Positions 1 through 5,166 of a stretch of 8,241 nt of DNA are shown here, in pieces (positions within the stretch are counted from its first letter, which is position 1; the number at the start of each line of letters is the position of its first letter). Origin of the DNA: Treponema sp. (lineage in GTDB: Bacteria > Spirochaetota > Spirochaetia > Treponematales > Breznakiellaceae); NCBI GenBank assembly GCA_031266635.1, contig JAISAN010000097.1:1-8241 (forward strand), in the 5' to 3' direction. Under the pieces are notes generated by a model. That model made no database searches. It saw only the letters and a list, made by a program, of their open reading frames with translations, and was not told the DNA's origin. The position numbers were made by a program, and so were the translations under genes.

Positions 1-755
1 GTTACCACCTTTTCCACCCTAAACCCCGTTTCCCCCAGAAGGGCCGAAAGGGTTTTGATCGAAAAAAGGTAGAGGTGATCAAAAATCGCCGAACGCCAGC
101 GGCTCCTGAAAAGCCGGGCCTGGAACCCGGCGATATTCGGAGTGGTAAGCAGCAAATATCCCCCCGGAGCGCATATCCGGCGGGCTTCACGGACAAAACC
201 TGCCGGATCGTTAAGATGTTCAATAAGATGGGAGGCCAGGATCAGATCAAAAAAGTTTGAGGGAAAATGATTTTTCTCCAGGGGAACCTGGCGTACGTCA
301 AGGCCCCGCTCCCGGCGGGCATAAACGGCGGAGGGGGAAATCTCAACCCCCGTAACAGTCCAGCCCCGGTTCCGCAGGTTTGCCAGCAGGGCTCCGGTAG
401 CGCAGCCCACATCAAGAACCCTGGGGCTGCCCCGTTTTTTTAAGGCCCCCTCCAGCGCCGGAAAATCCGCGTCCTCCAGGGCCAGTTCCTGAAGGCGGAG
501 AAAGGCGGCTTCATTTGCCAGCTCGTACCGGAGGTAATCTTCTCCGCGGCTGTCCTGATAACGGGCCGCGATAGCCGTATTCAGGGGCTGGGGGTTTATT
601 TGCACCAGACCGCAGCGTACACAGCGGACATAAAAAAAACCGTCGCAAAAAAGATGGGGCCGGAAATTTTCAGCCCCGCAGAGGGCGCAGGGTATAGACC
701 GGCGTTCTTCCCGAACAACCGGAGTAGACCAGGTCTTGACCGGTTTTTTTCTCAC
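1..755 (-). CDS. Zinc-ribbon class I SAM-dependent methyltransferase (3' end beyond window)
   Basis: The frame is open for 251 codons from a GTG at 755-753 to the left edge. An in-frame TGA lies four codons upstream of the GTG, so the true start cannot be far off; the Shine-Dalgarno match is only a weak AGG. The N-terminus has a CxxC-x18-CxxC zinc ribbon (C23, C26, C45, C48). The Rossmann methyltransferase core follows: motif I VLDVGCATG at 113-121, an acidic residue ending strand 2 (E138), FDLILASHLIEHL around 169-181, then PGGYLLLTTPN at 197-207 and DHLYLFS near 226-232. This matches the Methyltransf_23/UbiG-like group, often found with a ribbon in front and acting on cell-surface or small-molecule substrates. 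The substrate cannot be read from the sequence. The start lies 8 bp past the LytM-like gene's stop, so it is the last visible gene of the operon. About 30-60 C-terminal residues are probably missing. Confidence 0.88.
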   Translation of the reverse strand, partial: MRKKPVKTWSTPVVREERRSIPCALCGAENFRPHLFCDGFFYVRCVRCGLVQINPQPLNTAIAARYQDSRGEDYLRYELANEAAFLRLQELALEDADFPALEGALKKRGSPRVLDVGCATGALLANLRNRGWTVTGVEISPSAVYARRERGLDVRQVPLEKNHFPSNFFDLILASHLIEHLNDPAGFVREARRICAPGGYLLLTTPNIAGFQARLFRSRWRSAIFDHLYLFSIKTLSALLGETGFRVEKVV

Positions 756-763
756 CGGGACGC

Positions 764-1636
764 CTATTCAATGATCAGGCGAAAAACAACATTCCGGGAA
801 TTTCCGGCAATATCCTGGGCGATAATTTCCAGGGTCGCCTGTCCCCGGGTAAAGCCGACTTCTCCAATCTCAAAACCGGGGAAGGGTGCGTATACCTGTT
901 TTGCCGGAACCAGGCCGTTGCGGTACACCATCAGCTTTCCGTCCCGGGCGGAAAGGGTTTCAAAGAAGAGGGCCCCGGCTTCGGTTCCGTTTACCGAACA
1001 GACTATCCGGTGGGGCGCCAGAAAAGGCCCCCCCGCTTCGGCCAGGGTGTCCGGCACAACCGCCGAAACAATATACCGGCCCTGGCTCAGATTCCGCACC
1101 TGGGCGGGATTGATTAATCCCCCTTCGGAATTCCGCAGCCGTACCGATTGAAAAAGGGGAGGCCGGGTATCGGGAAAAGGGGTGATAATCATGGATGGAT
1201 TTATCCAGCGCCGTTCCCGCCGGTCAAAGAGGGAAAAATAAAATCCCTCTCTTGACGACCAGCCGGAGATTCCTGAACGGGCAATGGGGGTGTTCCGCTC
1301 CACCTGGCCGGGGATTCGGATTTCCGGGGATTTTTCAAAACGGCTGTATATGCTGATAAGCCCGTCTCCGTGATCCAGGGCAAGCCATGAGCCCAGGGGA
1401 GAAGGCAGCCGGGATGCGCCGCTTTCCTCGCCGCGGGAAAAAAGGAGTTCCCCCTGTTCGGCGGCCAGTATGGGCCCCTCCCCTTCAAAAGAACTCCCCA
1501 GTACCGGCCTGCCTTCGTCATTCCAGCCAAAGTTACGAACCATGCGCGCTTCCTGGGCCGGCCAGTCCATAGCCGGGAGGCGCAGCGCCAGGGCGAAAAA
1601 CAGCATGACCGGAAGGCCGGAAATCCCTTTGTTCAT
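764..1636 (-). CDS. Exported M23/LytM-like protein with degenerate zinc site
   Basis: This is a 290-residue protein. A hydrophobic signal segment at about 8-22 (LPVMLFFALALRLPA) indicates export. Residues about 30-152 follow the M23 (lysostaphin-type) fold order: FGW at 36-38, GPILAAEQGELLFS at 54-67, LALDHGDGLISIYSRF at 85-100, a GQ turn at 110-111, and WINP at 144-147. The metal ligands of a working endopeptidase are missing: HxxxD is not present near 44-50, YGHL has become YSRF, and HLHF has become FYFS at 132-135. It is therefore predicted not to cleave peptidoglycan and may bind it or activate another hydrolase, as EnvC/NlpD LytM domains do. The C-terminus ends in an Ig-like IIAQDIAGNSRNVVF strand pair. 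ATG 1636 overlaps the upstream TGA by one base (TGATG) and has GGAG at 1645-1648, 8 nt away. A TTG one codon upstream is less likely. Confidence 0.8.
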   Translation of the reverse strand: MNKGISGLPVMLFFALALRLPAMDWPAQEARMVRNFGWNDEGRPVLGSSFEGEGPILAAEQGELLFSRGEESGASRLPSPLGSWLALDHGDGLISIYSRFEKSPEIRIPGQVERNTPIARSGISGWSSREGFYFSLFDRRERRWINPSMIITPFPDTRPPLFQSVRLRNSEGGLINPAQVRNLSQGRYIVSAVVPDTLAEAGGPFLAPHRIVCSVNGTEAGALFFETLSARDGKLMVYRNGLVPAKQVYAPFPGFEIGEVGFTRGQATLEIIAQDIAGNSRNVVFRLIIE

Positions 1637-2781
1637 CAACGTTTCTCCAAATCAAAGGATGCCATAGTCGTTCTTCCGCCGGTATAGATCCGGGAACCGG
1701 AACGGCCCAGAAATACGGTTTCACTTTTAAAAGGCGCTTCCATGATGATCCGCCCCGGAAGTTTCAGGGCGATAAGTTTTTTCTGCCCCGCCGACGGGGA
1801 TGTAACGATAAACAGAAGCCCGTCTCCCCCGGAATTGTCAATAGCGTTTATCGTCCCTTCCAGGGGTACTTTTATGCCCTTTCGGGCGCTGATTTTATAA
1901 ACGCCAAGCCCCCCCGCCCGCTCAAAAACAACATAACCGTTCTGTTCAATAAACGAAATAAATACCGCCCGCCGGAAACCATCTTCCAGGAATTCATGGT
2001 ACACCACCTTGTATTCGCCGTTTGCCGTATCGCCGAAACGTTCCAGCAGCAGGAACCGCTGATCATCAATACCGGAGATGATCCCCAGCCGGGAACCGTC
2101 CGGGGAAACGGCGCAGCCCAGTATCACCGGCAGCCGCGAGCCGCCGGGTTCAAAGGAAAAAATATGTTTCCCGCCGCTGTCAAGGACTTCGACAACGCCA
2201 TCCAGAGAACCGGTCAGAATTATCCCTCCGGCAGCGTCGATACAGGTCAGGGGAGCGGAGAAATCATAGGTCCAGAGGGTCTTTCCGGCATTGTCCAGGG
2301 CGGAGAGGGAATTCTGTTCGCTGCCGATCAAAAAAATCCGCTTGTCCAGAAACAGGGGATAAGCCCGTCCATCTTCTATGGTGATGACCTCGCTGTTAAG
2401 GGAATTATACACTTCAATACGTCCCGGCTCCGCGCCGTATTCGGACCAATAGTCTTCGGAAAGGGATACCTGCGCGGTTTTGATCCGGTTCATGGAAAAA
2501 CGGCCCTGGGAATCCACATATCCAAAACGATCCCCCAGGGTAAACGAAAGCAGGGGGCCGGCAGATTCCCCTTCGGCGGGAACCGCATCATCATCGTCCT
2601 CCGTTGTTTCGGGTTTTAGGGAATTCTCCCCGATAAAAACCGGATAGCTGGATTCCAGGGAACTTAACCACTGCGGTTTAAGGATAGTTTCCCGGGGGAT
2701 TGGCCGGGAAGCGGCGGAAAAATAGACAATAAACAGCAAAAAACCGGCGATTATCCAATATTTCTTTTTTTTCTTCGCCAC
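1636..2781 (-). CDS. Membrane-anchored beta-propeller-like (PQQ/WD40-type) protein
   Basis: This is a 381-residue protein from the GTG at 2781, chosen because AAAGAGG (2787-2793) sits 5 nt upstream. A TTG at 2820 would add 13 residues but lies inside a palindrome and has no good ribosome site. The N-terminus is a lysine cluster (K3-K7) followed by one transmembrane segment, about residues 8-24, so the rest is probably periplasmic. An acidic linker (EDDDD, about 61-65) precedes repeated short beta strands with propeller-style turns, such as NAGKTLWTYDF, GGIILTGSLDGVVEVLDSGGK and GCAVSPDGSRLGIIS. These resemble PQQ/WD40-like blades; I count roughly five or six, not a clear seven. No enzymatic motif is visible. 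It is the first gene of the operon and overlaps the LytM-like gene by one base, suggesting an envelope scaffold or sensor role (inference). An 8-A run in the start region is a possible slippage site. Confidence 0.75.
   Translation of the reverse strand: MAKKKKKYWIIAGFLLFIVYFSAASRPIPRETILKPQWLSSLESSYPVFIGENSLKPETTEDDDDAVPAEGESAGPLLSFTLGDRFGYVDSQGRFSMNRIKTAQVSLSEDYWSEYGAEPGRIEVYNSLNSEVITIEDGRAYPLFLDKRIFLIGSEQNSLSALDNAGKTLWTYDFSAPLTCIDAAGGIILTGSLDGVVEVLDSGGKHIFSFEPGGSRLPVILGCAVSPDGSRLGIISGIDDQRFLLLERFGDTANGEYKVVYHEFLEDGFRRAVFISFIEQNGYVVFERAGGLGVYKISARKGIKVPLEGTINAIDNSGGDGLLFIVTSPSAGQKKLIALKLPGRIIMEAPFKSETVFLGRSGSRIYTGGRTTMASFDLEKR
1645..1648 (-). promoter_or_regulatory. Ribosome binding site of the LytM-like gene
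   Basis: GGAG lies on the minus strand 8 nt before ATG 1636 and 5 nt before an alternative TTG at 1639. The spacing and codon favour the ATG, which overlaps the preceding TGA and suggests translational coupling. Confidence 0.6.
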
Positions 2782-2786
2782 AAAAG

Positions 2787-2793
2787 CCTCTTT
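2787..2793 (-). promoter_or_regulatory. Ribosome binding site deciding the propeller gene start
   Basis: AAAGAGG on the minus strand, 5 nt before GTG 2781. It is the only good Shine-Dalgarno match near the N-terminus and places the start just before the lysine-rich, transmembrane N-terminus. Confidence 0.6.
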
Positions 2794-2813
2794 AATCACT
2801 TTTAAGCGATAAT

Positions 2814-2839
2814 TGTTCAAAACCTGAAGTTTCGGAACA
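2814..2839 (-). repeat. Degenerate TTCA-type hairpin (copy A)
   Basis: On the minus strand, TGTTC and GAAAC pair with GTTTT and GAACA around a TTCAG loop, giving ten pairs with one bulged C and one G-U. It resembles the first hairpin of the longer element at 2954 but is imperfect. It begins 5 nt after the predicted -10 box of the propeller operon, so it would form the extreme 5' end of that mRNA. Confidence 0.55.
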
Positions 2840-2844
2840 GCTTT

Positions 2845-2873
2845 AGTATAAAAAAAAGGAAGATGTATGACTA
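2845..2873 (-). promoter_or_regulatory. Predicted sigma-70 promoter of the propeller operon
   Basis: On the minus strand, TAGTCA (2868-2873, four of six to TTGACA), a 17-nt spacer, then TATACT (2845-2850, five of six to TATAAT). The predicted start point, near 2838, falls at the edge of hairpin copy A, leaving a leader of about 57 nt to GTG 2781. Confidence 0.45.
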
Positions 2874-2876
2874 GTG

Positions 2877-2889
2877 TCTGTCCACAAAG
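2877..2889 (+). repeat. 13-bp repeat TCTGTCCACAAAG, copy 1
   Basis: This 13-mer recurs inverted at 8123-8135. Allowing two mismatches, the match extends to about 20 bp into the flanking CGG. Both copies lie beside palindromic elements, but on different sides and in different orientations. It may be the end of a dispersed repeat or of an insertion sequence; no transposase is present. Confidence 0.4.
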
Positions 2890-2941
2890 GCGGCGGCGGA
2901 ACCGGCAGGGCAGACGCCGCGCCGGACAATCCGCCCGCCCA
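2889..2941. other. GC-rich foldable intergenic island
   Basis: About four in five bases are G or C, against AT-rich DNA on both sides. It can fold with GGCGGA (2895-2900) pairing TCCGCC (2930-2935), and CCGGC (2902-2906) pairing GCCGG (2921-2925). It lies upstream of both divergent promoters. No convincing coding potential is seen; a short minus-strand frame through it is built from the neighbouring palindromes. Confidence 0.4.
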
Positions 2942-2953
2942 CATCTTAATAGA

Positions 2954-3059
2954 GTTGTTCAGAAACTTCAGTTTCTGAACAACAACCGTTAAAAAACAGC
3001 AAAATGCGAAGCATTTTGCATAGACTTGTTCGATAACCAACCGGATTATTGAACAAGTC
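2954..3059 (+). repeat. Three-hairpin structured element (copy B)
   Basis: Three consecutive stem-loops in 106 nt. Hairpin 1 (2954-2983) has a perfect 13-bp stem (arm GTTGTTCAGAAAC) with a TTCA loop. Hairpin 2 (2999-3019) has a perfect 9-bp stem (GCAAAATGC) with a GAA loop. Hairpin 3 (3023-3059) has a 16-position stem (14 Watson-Crick pairs, one G-U, one mismatch) and an AACCG loop. A CAACC follows hairpin 1. The same order is seen at 8143. It sits between two divergent promoters and has no T-tract, so it is neither a leader of the flanking genes as predicted nor a normal terminator. Orientation is taken from the TTCA loop. Confidence 0.75.
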
Positions 3060-3091
3060 CAATGTCGTTTTTTACAGGTTTATACTACATC

Positions 3092-3120
3092 TTGACATAT
3101 TTTGACATACAATACATAAT
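3092..3120 (+). promoter_or_regulatory. Near-consensus promoter of the HTH-EIIA gene with phased direct repeat
   Basis: TTGACA (3092-3097), a 17-nt spacer, then CATAAT (3115-3120, five of six). The predicted start point, near 3127, is about 3 nt before ATG 3130, and no Shine-Dalgarno precedes that ATG, so the mRNA is probably leaderless. TTGACATA is repeated exactly 10 bp apart (3092-3099 and 3102-3109), one helical turn, which could be an operator overlapping the -35 region. Confidence 0.6.
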
Positions 3121-3129
3121 TTATAAACA

Positions 3130-3780
3130 ATGATCGATGATGATATTCTGACTATTGATGAAGTGGCCAAATATTTGCGGGTATCTGAACGAACCGTGTA
3201 CGATTGGGCGCAGAAGGGGGATATTCCCTCGGGAAAGATCGGCACGGTATGGCGCTTCAAAAAGTCGGAAATAGAAAAGTGGGTAAACGAGCGGCTGACG
3301 GGGAACAAGCTTATGCCCCAGCAGGCTCCAATTTCCATAACCACTATTGTTTCCCCGGACCGTATTTTGTTTCTTGATTATTCCGCCAAGCGGGACGTAC
3401 TCCTTGCCCTGGCGGATAATCTTGCCAATGCCCCCCAGGTTAAAAACCGCCAGGAACTGGCTATGGAAGTTCTCAAGCGGGAAGAACTGATGACTACCGC
3501 CATTGGCCGGGGCATCGCCATTCCGCATATCCGGCTTTCTTCGGTTACGGACCTGGTGGTTTCCGCGGGGATCAGCAGAACTGATATTGTTGATTTTCAG
3601 CCGCTTGATGATGAGCCGGTTCGCCTGGTATTGATGATTGCCGCCGCCTATAATCAGCACGCTTATTATCTCCAGACACTTTCCTTTTTCAGCGCCCGCC
3701 TAAAAGACCAGGAACTGCGGGCCTCCCTCCTTGCCGCTGAGACAACACAGGAAGCGTACAAGCTGCTGGCCGGCGCATAA
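3130..3780 (+). CDS. HTH (excisionase/MerR-like) DNA-binding domain fused to PTS EIIA type 2
   Basis: This is a 216-residue protein. Residues about 6-55 are a HTH_17/excisionase-type winged helix: LTIDEVAKYLRVSERTVYDWAQKG, then the IPSGKIGTVWRFKKSEIEKWV wing and helix. A short linker leads to an EIIA type 2 (fructose/mannitol/EIIA-Ntr) domain at about 70-216. It contains GRGIAIPH with the expected phospho-accepting His at 133, and a second conserved His, 177, in NQHAYYLQTLSFFS. Phosphotransfer to H133 could switch DNA binding or partner binding (inference from the fusion); no EIIB or EIIC domain is present. It is cytoplasmic. ATG 3130 lacks a ribosome site but lies just past a strong promoter. 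It appears monocistronic and converges on the next gene with an 8-bp gap. The domain calls are strong; the target genes are unknown. Confidence 0.88.
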   Translation: MIDDDILTIDEVAKYLRVSERTVYDWAQKGDIPSGKIGTVWRFKKSEIEKWVNERLTGNKLMPQQAPISITTIVSPDRILFLDYSAKRDVLLALADNLANAPQVKNRQELAMEVLKREELMTTAIGRGIAIPHIRLSSVTDLVVSAGISRTDIVDFQPLDDEPVRLVLMIAAAYNQHAYYLQTLSFFSARLKDQELRASLLAAETTQEAYKLLAGA

Positions 3781-3788
3781 GGCCGCGG

Positions 3789-5075
3789 TTACTCAAATAT
3801 CACGGCCAGCCAGGATTCAATATCACTTACATCTTTACCGATAAGTCCGATGGACACGGGGGCGGTGGTTTCGGCGACGAGCCACTTTTTCCCCGCCGCC
3901 TCGAAACGCGCGCCGGGACCTTCAATGTCTCCAAGGCCCATAGCGTGACTATAATCCCGGGAAACCATAATCGCCGCGGGGATATTTGCCTGGGCCAGGA
4001 CTATGGCCCATAACAGGGCGCGGCTGTCGCAGTCTCCCCTGCCTTCAAAGGCCGCGCTTACCAGGTTTACAAAGTCGCTGCCCATCAGGTCCCGTTCGTA
4101 CACAAAGGATTGAACCCAGCCTAAAACATTGCCCGCCAGAACGCGGTTTTCTTCCCCCTGTGCCGCCGGGGCCGCCGCGTTCCCGGTTCCCGCCGCCGGT
4201 ACATTCCAAAACCGTTCCAGTTGAAAAGCCGCGTCCACGAGCCGTTCCCAGGAATCCCGGTAGATAGCCCGGTAAAACCGAATCCAGGCTTCCTGCCACC
4301 GGGATGAAAAAAGATACCGGCGGAGGATCGTATATTCCCGGTCTACCAGGGCCTGGGCCGCCTCGGCGTCGTGTTCCCCAACCAGGGCTTCAACGGCAAG
4401 CCCCGCGAGGCTGGTTTTTCGCTGCTCGCCCCTGGGGTACGCAAAAGTTATAATGGGCCCGGAAAACCGCTGTTCCGCCCCGGAGGGGGCAATGGAATCC
4501 AGCGCGGACAGATGCAGAACCGCCAGACCGGCCTGGCCGGCCGGTCCATAGGCCAGGGCCAAAAGCAGGGGCGGGCTGTCGGAGGCCGTCCTTCCCCAGG
4601 CCTCAGGGCCCTCGTTCCCGGTGTTTCCCAATTCAACGCAGAGGCCCCAGCCCTCAAGCTGCGAACCGGAATTCCGGCCCGAGCCCCGGTTGTTTTTATC
4701 CGCCGTTCCGTTTCCGGGGCTGGGGAAATTGAGTTCTATTAGGGCCGCCAGTTTATCCCGGTATTCAAAAAAACTCACATCCCCCCGGCTGTTCAGACGC
4801 CGGGTGGTATCGTCAACCAGGGCCTTCATGGTTTGACTGGCCCGGTTATACACCATCAGATCGAAGATCGCCCCTTCCTCATTCTGAAAAGAAAAACTGT
4901 TTTTCCCGTCTCCCCCGGTATACTCGTAACCTTCGGGAAGATCGATCCGAAAACCCCAGGCAGGAGAATAGAGGGGCTCGGAAAGGGCAAAAACCGCCGG
5001 GACAAACAAGAACAGAAGCAAATGCGCTTTTCCCGCGGCGGGAACATTTCCGGCCGCTTGTTTTTTTATATTCAT
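3789..5075 (-). CDS. Exported transglutaminase-like (papain-fold) protein
   Basis: This is a 428-residue protein. A signal peptide is visible at about 15-32 (GKAHLLLFLFVPAVFA, cut probably after ALS or FA). Residues about 36-115 look like a small beta domain (WGFRIDLPEGYEY). A Gly/Asn-rich linker spans about 119-140. The C-terminal third carries a transglutaminase-like core: GDCDSRALLWAIVLAQANIPA with Cys349, SHAMGLGD with His377, and KKWLVAETTAP, where Glu402 sits at the usual Asp position of the Cys-His-Asp triad. Such domains act as proteases or peptide cross-linking or amidase enzymes; substrate unknown. The ATG at 5075 has no clear Shine-Dalgarno, and no better internal start precedes the signal peptide. 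It is divergent from the RluA-type gene across 91 bp and convergent with HTH-EIIA. Probably a single-gene unit. Confidence 0.8.
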   Translation of the reverse strand: MNIKKQAAGNVPAAGKAHLLLFLFVPAVFALSEPLYSPAWGFRIDLPEGYEYTGGDGKNSFSFQNEEGAIFDLMVYNRASQTMKALVDDTTRRLNSRGDVSFFEYRDKLAALIELNFPSPGNGTADKNNRGSGRNSGSQLEGWGLCVELGNTGNEGPEAWGRTASDSPPLLLALAYGPAGQAGLAVLHLSALDSIAPSGAEQRFSGPIITFAYPRGEQRKTSLAGLAVEALVGEHDAEAAQALVDREYTILRRYLFSSRWQEAWIRFYRAIYRDSWERLVDAAFQLERFWNVPAAGTGNAAAPAAQGEENRVLAGNVLGWVQSFVYERDLMGSDFVNLVSAAFEGRGDCDSRALLWAIVLAQANIPAAIMVSRDYSHAMGLGDIEGPGARFEAAGKKWLVAETTAPVSIGLIGKDVSDIESWLAVIFE

Positions 5076-5098
5076 GTTATTATTGTCGGTAGAGCTTA

Positions 5099-5107
5099 TG
5101 CTAAAAT
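5099..5107 (+). promoter_or_regulatory. Possible extended -10 of the rluA-type/moaA unit
   Basis: TGC followed by TAAAAT (5102-5107) fits an extended -10, but no good -35 lies 17 nt upstream. The transcript would start within the left arm of hairpin copy C. The distance from the -10 to the TTGTTC arm is 4 nt, the same as from the propeller -10 to the CTGTTC arm of copy A. Confidence 0.35.
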
Positions 5108-5144
5108 AGACTTGTTCAGAAACTGAAGTTTCTGAACAAGTCTA
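5107..5144 (-). repeat. Perfect 17-bp TTCA-type hairpin (copy C)
   Basis: The arms are perfect reverse complements over 17 bp with a 4-nt loop (TGAA on plus, TTCA on minus). The tip matches hairpin 1 of the 2954 element. The base (GACTTGTTC with GAACAAGTC, followed by YAATG) matches hairpin 3 of that element. It lies between divergent genes and has no T-run, so a terminator role is unlikely. Hairpins 2 and 3 are absent here. Confidence 0.75.
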
Positions 5145-5156
5145 ATGTTAAATTTC

Positions 5157-5160
5157 GGAG
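5157..5160 (+). promoter_or_regulatory. Ribosome binding site of the RluA-type gene
   Basis: GGAG sits 6 nt before TTG 5167 and supports this non-ATG start, which also gives the expected RluA-family N-terminus. Confidence 0.6.
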
Positions 5161-5166
5161 CGTCGT

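Noticed and set aside
2..223. 73-codon minus-strand open frame at the left edge
   Set aside because: It is an out-of-frame shadow of the methyltransferase, whose frame continues through motif-rich sequence to position 3.
600..1151. 183-codon plus-strand open frame
   Set aside because: It spans the end of the LytM-like gene and the start of the methyltransferase on the other strand; both of those have clear family signatures.
1996..2619. 207-codon plus-strand open frame
   Set aside because: It lies wholly inside the propeller gene on the opposite strand, with no family motif and no ribosome site; the minus-strand gene has a signal anchor and operon context.
2954..2983. Rho-independent terminator reading of the TTCA hairpins
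   Set aside because: There is no T-tract, and all copies lie upstream of or between divergent genes, never between the convergent pairs at 3780/3789 or 6867/6956.
2843..3040. 65-codon minus-strand open frame in the intergenic region
   Set aside because: It is made of the palindromes and the GC-rich island, with no ribosome site.
2954..3059. CRISPR array
   Set aside because: There are no regularly spaced identical direct repeats and no cas genes; the units are inverted repeats with different stems.
3763..3818. Terminator from CTGGCCG and CGGCCAG around the 3780/3789 junction
   Set aside because: Only 7 bp with a loop of about 40 nt, and both arms lie inside coding sequence; probably chance.
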